Shown here: positions 56,526 to 64,000 of the stretch, piece by piece | Layout: each line of letters begins with the position of its first letter | Numbering within the stretch: position 1 is the stretch's first letter | DNA from: Riptortus pedestris | Lineage: Eukaryota > Arthropoda > Insecta > Hemiptera > Alydidae | Direction of reading: 5' to 3' | DNA length: 64,000 nucleotides | Assembly (NCBI GenBank): GCA_019009955.1 | Contig: CM032229.1 | Span: 9,641,001 to 9,705,000 of the forward strand | The notes under the pieces: generated by a model | Databases searched by the model: none | Seen by the model: only the letters and a program-made list of their open reading frames with translations | Told to the model about the DNA's origin: nothing | Made by a program: the position numbers and the translations under genes

Positions 56526-57000
56526 TGAACGGACCTCATTTTCGTCATCTCCTGGGTAGGATCGATGGATATATGAAGAAATTTTTCGAAAATCACGTCA
56601 TGAGTACGACCTCAATAGCTGATTTCCCTTAAGGGAAATCTGCTAATTACTATAACTATTGTTATATAGATTTATTCTCTACCCTTAACATTAACGGAGA
56701 TATTCGGATTTTTTTAGTTTTCAGTCTCCTGTAAACCCCCACTCCTACCCATGTCTTATAAACTATACTCTATTATATAATGAACCATTTTATTTGAAGC
56801 TTAAATACCAAAAATTGTTCTCAACAAATATTTACTAGATGAGGTACTTAGAAAATACGTTTTGTGATTACGAGATCATTTATGATTTTCCGTTCCTTAC
56901 TCGGAAACATTTACTTGTTCTAAACCAAAGTCAATATTTAATTGTTTCATTCAAGGGGGGTGGAGTCCATATAGATAACTTTGGCTATCATTGCTTTAAC
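55800..57000 (+). mobile_element. HINE-like element, subtype D, host of another HINE
   Basis: Left piece 55800-55990 (GCTCTTGCGGTCGCAATTTT to 'TTATTTTAAATTAAA'), right piece from 56647 (TTACTATAACTATTGTTATA onward, 'GTAAACCCCCACTCCTACCC', 'GATTACGAGATCATTTATGA'). The two pieces rejoin to the normal HINE order once the inner copy is removed. Confidence 0.85.
55991..56646 (-). mobile_element. HINE-like element, full length, nested in a HINE
   Basis: 3' end on plus AAAAAAGTCCGTCACGGAGT (55991-56010) to palindrome GATTTCCCTTAAGGGAAATC (56623-56642) and TGCTAA. (TA)n at 56496-56520. The tail begins as subtype C but returns early to the octamer block, so it is a C/B intermediate. Confidence 0.92.
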
Positions 57001-57789
57001 ACCAATGTCATCTCATTCGTACTTCTTTATTGCTTGTTCTTTAAGGGTACTTGCATTATCTAGAATTAGAGTGACCATGCAGAGGAAACGTTTTTGCACG
57101 AGTAGACCGGGGTTGTTGTACAGAGTAATACAAGATGAATTCCTCACCCGCATTCAGTACCTGATGGAGAGTGTCAGGGTGGAATTGTGTAGCACTTTAT
57201 ACAACGGACTCGGGTTAAACACCTAATACAGTGGAGTAGCTGCCGACTGGAATTAAACAGCGGTGATAAATGTCTTTGAGCGTATAGATGTTTTGGGAGT
57301 AGAGAGGCAATCTATTGAGTATGGAGTGTCTGCTGACAGTGTATACAGGTGTATGTGACATTTCTGTTATCAATCACTCCAGCTGTCAACCGCCTTATCA
57401 CCATGAGTGCTATGGCCTTTTTAACCCCCGACCCTTATCAACTATCACTCCCTCTAATAACTGCCCTTTTCCCGCCAAATCAACCTACAGCCCCACTTTC
57501 TATAATAACCAATAGTGTTTTCTTTTGTTATCTTGATCAAATATTGAGCAGTATGACATTCCTAGAAGCACGTCACGTAAACGGTGTGCCAACTAAGAGG
57601 ATTTCCGTTTGGAACGATTCTCTGATAATGTTTTCAAATTATATATTCTCTTATTTTCCCGTAATAAAAGTCCTATACATACAGAAAACAAAAATTAAGC
57701 TGGAGATTAAATGTTTTCTGGAAGAATGCGTTAAAATTGTTGGAGTACGTGCAGGAAAAATACACAAAATAGGCTCATACTTGAGTTAA
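57001..57789. other. Unassigned insertion in HINE host
   Basis: Splits the host HINE from its 3' end. It holds the longest non-repetitive open frame (57349-57789, 146 codons, TTG-type start upstream of internal ATGs). I recognise no domain, and 57570-57606 ('CACGTCACGTAAACGG..CCAACTAAGAGGATTTCCG') resembles a decayed HINE 3' end, so I do not call it a gene. Confidence 0.3.
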
Positions 57790-57920
57790 TCAAAACTTTA
57801 TTTTTATTTATCGGCTTTTATACATACAAATAAGAAATATGTTCTGAGATGAGATCACATGTGTGTTATACAATACGAAGGATATCTGCTTAGCTTACAC
57901 AGCCTCAGCATGACACACTT
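57790..57920 (+). mobile_element. HINE-like 3' end, subtype D
   Basis: 'ACAAATAAGAAATATGTTCTGAGATGAGATCACATG', GGATATCTGCTTAGCTTACA and a decayed hairpin CAGCCTCAGCATGACACACT. Probably the 3' end of the host HINE at 55800. Confidence 0.68.
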
Positions 57921-58709
57921 ATGTAATGAGATTAAGGACTTCATATCATGCTTGAACAGCATATTAACCCCAATGTAAGAACCTTATGAAGACAATACTC
58001 ATTTTATTTTGAGTTATTTGTTTAGTACGTTTACTTATGTAACAATTTTTTTTTCATTTCGTTTTATAATAACAAAGATATTTACAATTTCATATTTCAC
58101 CTTCTTCTGAACCCCCCCCCCACTCCTTCTGGCCTAATGTCAACCATAAAATAACTTAATCTGTAGTTTTGCATGAAAAGTCAAATATCGAGTTCACCAT
58201 CAACTAATTAGAATTGGAGGACATTTTTAGATATGCTTCAAAAATTGTGTCAAGATTGTGTCCTAATTTTTTCAAAGGAAAGTCTCCTTAAAAGAATAAA
58301 TATACTTAGACACTCAAAATAAATAAACATCCATTACATAACGACAATTTGCCCGCCAATATTGATTACCATATAAGTATGGTTCTTTCAGTGGTAAATT
58401 ATGTTTGTCGATATAGCATTACAAAATGTGAGTTCGTATTTGGAGAGTTGAAGTTGGGCAATGGTCGCTTAGAAGTGACAGATTATCGTTGCGAAATCTA
58501 GCGAAAGGTTATTGAAAATTCACCTAGAAGGTTCTAAATGTCAAAGATATAAGACAATTCTCTTGCCTTCAGAATTCGCGGGTGAATAATCGATTGTCCC
58601 TGATAGCTATAGACGAAGAAATTATTCTTAAGAATATAAAGCGAGCTGCCTTATTAAATTGGATTGCTGCACGCCAAGATATGGTATCATCAATGTTTGA
58701 TTCCAAATG
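57921..58709 (-). mobile_element. Old HINE-like fragment and unassigned flanks
   Basis: 58065-58295 keeps the order 'ATAACAAAGATATTTACAA', C-run, 'AAATATCGAGTT', 'GGAGGACATTTTTAGA' and AAAGGAAAGTCTCC. The rest (57921-58064 and 58296-58709) is unrecognised. Confidence 0.5.
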
Positions 58710-58835
58710 CAAACCCTCCGTCACGCGAGCAAACTAGGTAGATTTCCCCAGTGAAGAAATATATCAGGCTGATGATCTCATCTCACCATCTATTCTCTAT
58801 TACTCCCTAAGTAAGAATCCCATATTTGAGACCTA
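58710..58835 (-). mobile_element. HINE-like 3' end, subtype D
   Basis: On plus CCCTCCGTCACGCGAGCAAA and 'GGTAGATTTCCCCAGTGAAG', then 'CATCTCACCATCTATTCTCT'. The hairpin has a deletion. Confidence 0.75.
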
Positions 58836-58853
58836 AGCTATGTAGAAGGAATT

Positions 58854-59426
58854 AAAAGTTCGTCAAGCATGGGCTGGGTAAACTAAGCAGATTTCCATCG
58901 TGGAGTTTGATAATAGATAAACCTACATCCTGCTAACACAGCACCACCGCGAATATTAAGTGAATAAATACAAACGGTAATGAGAAATCTTTCCCCTCCC
59001 GGCGGGAAACATCTCAAATGTAAACAAAAAGGACTGCCAACGGCTCACCGGAAAGAAAAACAAAACTGAAACAAATCAGAATATAACATATTCATTTTAT
59101 TGAAAAGAATATACTAGATCTAGTACTATCATTTATAATGATTCAGAATAATGTTTATCTCAATCAATCAAATTTTAGTAGTACAAGAATTTAAGACGGG
59201 GGAGCGGTCACAAAAACATATTATCTATCTCGTATAATAATGGCCTCTGAAAAACAATATTTGGTTATTTATAAGTTTTGAATATTGTGGTATTATTATA
59301 TAACAGAGTATTGTTTTATGTAACACGAGTAGAAAGTGAAGTTTATTGAAGGCTGAAAACTGAAAAATGCAAATATCTAGGTTAAAATACACAATATTTT
59401 TATATATTTAAAGACAATTAAATTTG

Positions 59427-59510
<84 letters not shown>

Positions 59511-59608
59511 TGTGTTAGGATCGATGGACATTTGAAGAAAAATTTCGAAAATCACGTCTTATGTAAGACCACGAAAGCTAATTTCCCTTAGGGGAAATCT
59601 GCTAATAG
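58854..59608 (-). mobile_element. HINE-like element, subtype C, near full length
   Basis: 3' end on plus AAGTTCGTCAAGCATGGGCT (58857-58876), full C region, octamer block, then a short-cut to (TA)n(TG)n at 59430-59508, 5' block and palindrome relic AATTTCCCTTAGGGGAAATC. The C-rich and GCGACCGC segments are deleted. Confidence 0.9.
59430..59508. repeat. (TA)n(TG)n microsatellite
   Basis: Compound tract at the HINE core position. Confidence 0.95.
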
Positions 59609-59879
59609 GTCTAATAGATATGAGATATTTAGTGGCTGATGTACTCAAAGTGAAAATAGGAGGAGCAAAAGTCGGAATTTGCTTAAGAAAAAAAATACAA
59701 TTAACTCAATTAATATTCGAGTTAAAACATATATAAAACAGTGAATGAAAATTAAAGTTTAAAACAAGTTTTGTCTTATAAAATATTTCGATCCCTCTCA
59801 TTAAAACTGAGATAATTCGAAATCCCATTGCTTATAAATAAATCATCTTTTGAGCTAAAAAACATTTAGGTTTCTTTAT
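59609..59879 (-). mobile_element. Old HINE-like fragment
   Basis: 59690-59835 retains 'CAATTAACTCAATTAATATTCGAG' and 'ATTTCGATCCCTCTCATTAAAACTGAGATAATTCGAA'. No termini. Confidence 0.5.
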
Positions 59880-60395
59880 TTATTACAATATGCCGCATCT
59901 ACTATTGTCATTAGCGACAGATGGATCAATATTTCCTGAAACTAGAAAACTAGAATGACTTTCTATTAAGCTTTATAAGCCTTTTTATACTTTCCTCATC
60001 GTCTCCAAGGAGTTCAAGGTTTAACGCTTTTCTCGGAGGTTCATATTTTTCACAATTAAGAAGAAGATGTGAAACTGAAAGAGAAAAATTACAGCAGTCG
60101 CTGGTTCGTGGGAAGACGTCTTTCAATAAATAACCAATAATGTGTCTGTTAATTTTGTATGTCCAATTCGGATACGGGCAAGTACAACCTCCTTTTTACG
60201 GACTATTCTGCTTGCTGTATTCCAGGGCTCGGGAATACCTTTAATGTGTTGCAGTTCGTTTTCATGTTTCTTGTACCAGTCTTGACTTCCACTTTTGAAT
60301 TATGAGTTTTCGAAACTCTATTTTTCAATCCTCGGAGGAGATGTAGGTCACTGTCGTTTTATCTTCTCGACCACTTCCAAATCAGCCATTTTATT
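59880..60395 (-). pseudogene. LINE 3' fragment, I/Jockey-type, frameshifted
   Basis: Reading the minus strand from about 60393: NKMADLEVVEKIKR (end of the RNase H domain), then YKKHENELQHIKGIPEPWNT, RKKEVVLARIRIGHTKLTDT, a frameshift near 60150, then DVFPRTSDCCNFSLSVSHLL and LNCEKYEPPRKALNLELLGD to a TAG at 59950-59952. The 'RIRIGHTKLT ... C-C ... LSVSHLLLNC' order is diagnostic of RNase-H-bearing I/Jockey-group elements. Two or more frameshifts make it dead. The 3' UTR runs to about 59880. Confidence 0.85.
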
Positions 60396-61022
60396 ACTTT
60401 GCAAATATATATATTTTAGTTTTGAGAAATTGTAAAGAAAATATTTTGGGTTTGGAGGAAATTCCAAGCAATAATTTTGGAATATATACTAACTTTTTGC
60501 AGTGAATTTTTATTGTTAAAAATGAATAAATATATATCAAATTTATTCCAATTTAAAAGGGGAATGTATTTTTAAGAAGACAATTTTCTTGAAATGTAAT
60601 GTATCTATAATAGGCTACTATCTGTCCCGCTTCCTACTTGAATCATATTGTTGTGATTTAAAGTGACGAACAACCCATTGAATCACTATTATAGGTAAAT
60701 AAGCTAACAATAAATCAAATTCAAATATATATATATAGGCTTGAGTATTGAATATTTGCGGGAAGAATAAAGGAGACTTACAAAATAGACCAGACGGACG
60801 CCATTGTCCCACATCCACTTTGGTGACTTCTTTACTGTTTGAGAGGAAATATAAAAAATACATATATGTGTATTCCACTTGGCAAACTTCCAATATGTAT
60901 AAAAGGAAAACTAATACTTTTTCAAGCTCCATTTTAAGAGAAAAGAAACTGACATTTATCTGTTTTATTTAACTTGCAATACATGTTTTAATTGACAATT
61001 GCTATGTGTGTTTTAATACATT
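60396..61022. other. Unassigned sequence
   Basis: AT-rich; overlapping open frames at 60618-60972 on both strands have no known domain. Confidence 0.35.
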
Positions 61023-61086
61023 TTTTAGCAGATTTCCCCCTAAGGGAAATCAGCAATTGAGGTCTTACGCATTATGATTAAATACA

Positions 61087-61141
<55 letters not shown>

Positions 61142-61142
61142 G
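61023..61142 (+). mobile_element. HINE-like 5' end and (TA)n
   Basis: TTTTTTAGCAGATTTCCCCC, AAGGGAAATCAGCAATTGAG and a shortened 5' block, then (TA)n at 61089-61138, where the copy ends. Confidence 0.85.
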
Positions 61143-61365
61143 TTAATCAACCATCTAATCAAATACAATATAAAAATAATAATAAGAACAAAATAAAATA
61201 TTAAAATAAGTAGGGTAATTACAAATATAATTAATAAATGAAATGAAGAAAAAAAAGAACAAACAAATCAATTAAAGTTAAACTGAACCGATGTTTAATT
61301 TGCGAGTCAATGTAAGGTAAATATATTCAATTATAATTCCCATTCCTCACAATCAACTTTACATT
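61143..61365. other. A-rich unassigned sequence
   Basis: May include the 3' UTR of the minus-strand LINE relic on its right. Confidence 0.3.
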
Positions 61366-61760
61366 CTAATGTATTTTTGCTACATCCATATCTATACTCT
61401 TGATAAACTTTATAAGTTCTTTATTATATTTGTCAAATATGATATGAGGTGGTTCTGGCCAATTACCTCCTTTTAAAATTATGTTCATTATTAAATTTGA
61501 TCTATTTTGATTAAATGTTGAACAGTCATAGTTGTATGTAGCAAGCACATTTGTCATTGTCTTGAATTTTAAATCTTGTTAAATAATGTCCTGTCTGCCC
61601 ATGTTCCGTTAGAAATTGTGTTCAGTTGTGATGGTGACTCATAATTGTATTGTAGTTGTCATTTATATTTGGTATGTATTGATGTAAGCTGTAAGATTTG
61701 TTACATGTCGCCCATTCTCTGTTCCACTTATGTATTGTGTCGGTATGTATGTCTTTTGCA
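61366..61760 (-). pseudogene. LINE 3' fragment, Jockey-clade
   Basis: On the minus strand: WNREWATCNKSYSLHQYIPN, then in a shifted frame FLTEHGQTGHYLTRFKIQDN and DKCAC, then YDCSTFNQNRSNLIMNIILK, GGNWPEPPHIIFDKYNKELI and KFIKSIDM. The 'LT-x-HG ... YL-x-RF-x-I-x-D ... C-x-C ... C-x-x-F ... R' series and the 'WP ... FIKSID' tail are characteristic of the C-terminus of Jockey-clade non-LTR proteins after RNase H. At least two frameshifts and a small deletion where the second Cys and His should be. A different LINE family from the relic at 59880-60395. Confidence 0.8.
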
Positions 61761-61794
61761 ATGTATGATAGTGGTACGAGGGAGAATTATATAC

Positions 61795-62115
61795 TCGTAT
61801 ATAGCGCTCTGGCAGTCGCAATTTTGGTTTGGTCGTTACAAAACTAGATATTTAAACGTTATATGTAAAACTAAAGATCACGTTCGTTAATGGCTGGAAT
61901 CCGACCAATGGGATGTGCGTTTAGAGGGTGAATTTCGAAAATGTTTAATGTCTCCGGGGGTCGAAAAATGTTATAGTACAAATCTTACTGTAAATGTAAT
62001 GTTCCATAAATGTTTTATGTACTTTTTTTTTTTACTATCTTGATTATTAACCGAGATATTTCATTTTTTTTTATTTGGCCTTCAGTGAACCCCCACTCCT
62101 ATTCTGGTCATAATT
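61795..62115 (+). mobile_element. HINE-like element, middle part
   Basis: GCGCTCTGGCAGTCGCAATT, 'AACTAGATATTTAAACG', 'GTTCGTTAATGGCTGGAATC', octamer-region relic and 'TTCAGTGAACCCCCACTCCT'. Both termini are missing. Confidence 0.8.
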
Positions 62116-62737
62116 TAATTAATTTCCATTGGGCGAGACAATTAGGAATATATGTAAGCCTATTAGTAATTCCATTCTAACGCTTAAGGCATACAAACGC
62201 CTAAAATTTTAAACTGAACGAAAATATTGAATTAAAAAATATAATTGCTCAGGCCTAAAAGCTTTCAGAATAAATTGACTGCTAACCAAGTTAGTTGTTA
62301 AAAGATGATTTTATTCCTGATTTTTCGAAATTAAAATTTTAATTATTTCTTTTTCCTTAATAATGGCATTACATTAAAGTGATTTATTAAAAATCTGCAT
62401 TAGGTAACAGTTAATATTTTAGTCCAATATGGCTGAATTAGTAGGTAGGAAGTTGTGACCTCGGTGCATTACTAATAAACTGTTTATCGAGTTTGAATGG
62501 CTAAGGTTGAATAGTTCGTTAGTGAAGGAATCCTTCGTTATCGACTAAACACTATTGCCTAGGCAGTCCCCTCGCCCCCCCCCCTCGTAGTAATGGAAAT
62601 CGTTATGCACAGCTCATTAACAACTTTATCTTACTTTTTTACATTTTTTTCTTCGAATTTAAATTCCCGGAAAAGTTTTTTTTCCCGTATTGAAGAACTA
62701 CTTTGTACAAGGTATTTGAATTTATATGAAAAGATAA
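62116..62737. other. Unassigned AT-rich sequence
   Basis: No gene recognised; a C-run (62575-62584) may be a HINE scrap. Confidence 0.35.
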
Positions 62738-63010
62738 AATTTTTATTTATATATTAAGGAGCTTCGCAAATAGGACGATATTGCTCTAAACAAAAATCGA
62801 CAATAACAAAATCTCATAGAAAACAACTAATGGAATAGAAATACAACAAAAATAGAAAACAACAAAGAACAACAAATACAAGGAAAAAAGTAAAAGGCAA
62901 AAACAAATACAAGTAAACACAAATATAGAAATCAAGAAAGAATAACAAAATGCCAAAATAGACTGCAACGAAAACACTACAACCAATCTAAACAAAATAC
63001 GAAAAAAAAT
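62738..63010 (+). repeat. Repeat pair F, copy 2
   Basis: TTTTTATTTATATATTAAGG, AGCTTCGCAAATAGGACGAT, ATTGCTCT and a long ACAA/AAAC-rich tail. Low-complexity hydrophobic frames on the minus strand arise from this tail. Confidence 0.45.
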
Positions 63011-63554
63011 GAAACTATAAGAATATATAAAAATGACTTTCGTATAAATAACATAGTAGTTTAAAATAAGTTAAAATATTAATTAAATGCCTTAGGGAAC
63101 TAATTAAAAATAAAAAAATAAGCAGATCTACTACAATAATGTAACAAAAATAAGATAAAATATAACGAATAGAAATTTTAAGAATTTGTTTCTGTTGAAG
63201 CGGCAACTCAAACACACGTCAACTTAACCTTCTCTAACAACTGTCCAGCCAGGGGAAGGTTACAAGCCAACGCGGGCTATCGGCGACAGTGTTGCCCGAA
63301 ATATGACAATTTAAAACTAAACTAACTAATGTAATTATTAAGTGGGTACACTGCGAGTAACCTGAAAGTTACCTTTTATTTAGTTTGTATCCGTCCTGTG
63401 CTGTGTGCACGTGTCTACTGCTAACGAACAGATTTAACAGACTTTTTATTTGATTTTTTATCGTTTTTTATTTATTTTACAATATAGTGCATTATTTTAA
63501 TTTTGGAGTGATTGTTATTATTTTTTTACCTCGGGTACTAAACTGTAAACTAAA
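63011..63554. other. Unassigned sequence
   Basis: 63190-63430 is GC-richer (for example 'CCAACGCGGGCTATCGGCGACAG') and single-copy here; function unknown. Confidence 0.35.
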
Positions 63555-63730
63555 AATTCCGTCACGCAGGGGCTGGGTAATCAAAGCAGATTTCTCTCGC
63601 GAAGTTTAACAATAGATAAATCTACCTACGGGTAGCACAGCACCGCCGTGAATATTAAGTGAATAAATACAAACAGTAATAAGAAACCTTTCAGTAAATT
63701 TTAATAATTTCCGGACGGGAAGGGTCCGGC
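63555..63730 (-). mobile_element. HINE-like 3' part, subtype C
   Basis: On plus AAATTCCGTCACGCAGGGGC from 63555, 'CAGATTTCTCTCGCGAAG', 'GAATATTAAGTGAATAAATAC'. It ends at GGGAAGGGTCCG where a plus-strand copy starts. Confidence 0.88.
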
Positions 63731-63975
63731 AAATTAAATTGCAAATTAAATTTACTATAAATATTTTATATACATTAATTCCCTATCTTGAATATTAACC
63801 GAGATATTTGCATTTTTATTAAATCTGGACAGCTAACGGACGGGTGACTTTCCCGCCAAAAGCTAGTTCGGCCGTTTCCTTAACTGATCGACACCCGTGA
63901 AATTTCTCTATTGTAAAACTTCACGTGGAAAATCTGCTTAGTTCACGCAGACCCGTCGTGACGGACTTTTATTCC
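63731..63975 (+). mobile_element. HINE-like 3' part, subtype B
   Basis: From AAATTAAATTGCAAATTAAA through CCGAGATATTTGCATTTTTA, 'CCCGCCAAAAGCTAGTTCGG', 'GGAAAATCTGCTTAGTTCAC' and GTGACGGACTTTT at 63957-63970. With the preceding minus copy it makes an inverted pair with both hairpin ends facing outwards. Confidence 0.9.
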
Positions 63976-64000
63976 TTAACCCTTCCTTAAAATCTCACTC

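Noticed and set aside
57349..57789. 146-codon open frame
   Set aside because: No recognisable domain, no start or splice context, and part of it resembles a decayed HINE end. Kept only as an unassigned region.

Overview
This is an AT-rich (about two-thirds A+T by eye), intron-like or intergenic stretch of an invertebrate nuclear genome. I see no intact protein-coding gene. The only convincing host gene is a nuclear tRNA-Leu(CAG) at 2354..2436 on the minus strand. The rest is repeats: tRNA-derived SINEs, decayed LINE 3' ends with animal-type features, Helitrons, TIR elements, and many (TA)n, (CT)n, (TG)n and (GATA)n microsatellites. The LINE and SINE types suggest an arthropod or a related invertebrate, but I cannot name the taxon.

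The dominant feature is one non-autonomous family, here called HINE-like, with about 50 full or partial copies on both strands. By hand-drawn boundaries they cover about 25 kb, or nearly 40% of the window. Oriented by analogy with Helentron-associated elements, the 5' end is TTAGCAGATTTCCC, which forms one arm of the palindrome GATTTCCCTTAAGGGAAATC. A conserved block and then a variable microsatellite (mostly TA) follow. The 3' end is GGGAAATCTGCTTAG, the inverse of the 5' end, then the hairpin ACGCAGCCCCTGCGT, then GACGGAC and a T-run. No target duplication is seen and insertions sit in T/A runs. At least five subtypes (A to E) differ in the region before the 3' end. Strand calls for these elements use this orientation.

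Layout. 1-4.2 kb: HINE copies and the tRNA. 4.17-4.50 kb: a CpG-rich, promoter-like patch ending in a splice-donor-like site. 4.5-9.5 kb: mostly unassigned AT-rich sequence with a LINE relic. 9.5-15 kb: SINE/HINE nests, a hammerhead-ribozyme-like motif and a long inverted repeat. 15-29 kb: a dense HINE field with satellite expansions and small inverted-repeat elements. 29-38 kb: a Tc1/mariner-like TIR element hosting a HINE, a SINE with perfect target duplications, and two Helitrons, each nested in a HINE. 38-50 kb: LINE relics, HINEs, long (CT)n tracts, a TIR element with a 6-bp target duplication, and a tandem duplication of HINE plus flank. 50-64 kb: HINE clusters, a candidate spliced exon at 53830..53909, a second SINE family, and two Jockey/I-type LINE 3' fragments.

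The elements record their relative ages by nesting: SINE hosts HINE and SINE, HINE hosts HINE, Helitron and TIR element, and a TIR element hosts a HINE. The microsatellite load is largely explained by the HINE family, which carries a repeat at a fixed internal position. All boundaries were drawn by eye and are good to about 5-30 bases unless a target duplication or flush junction is cited.
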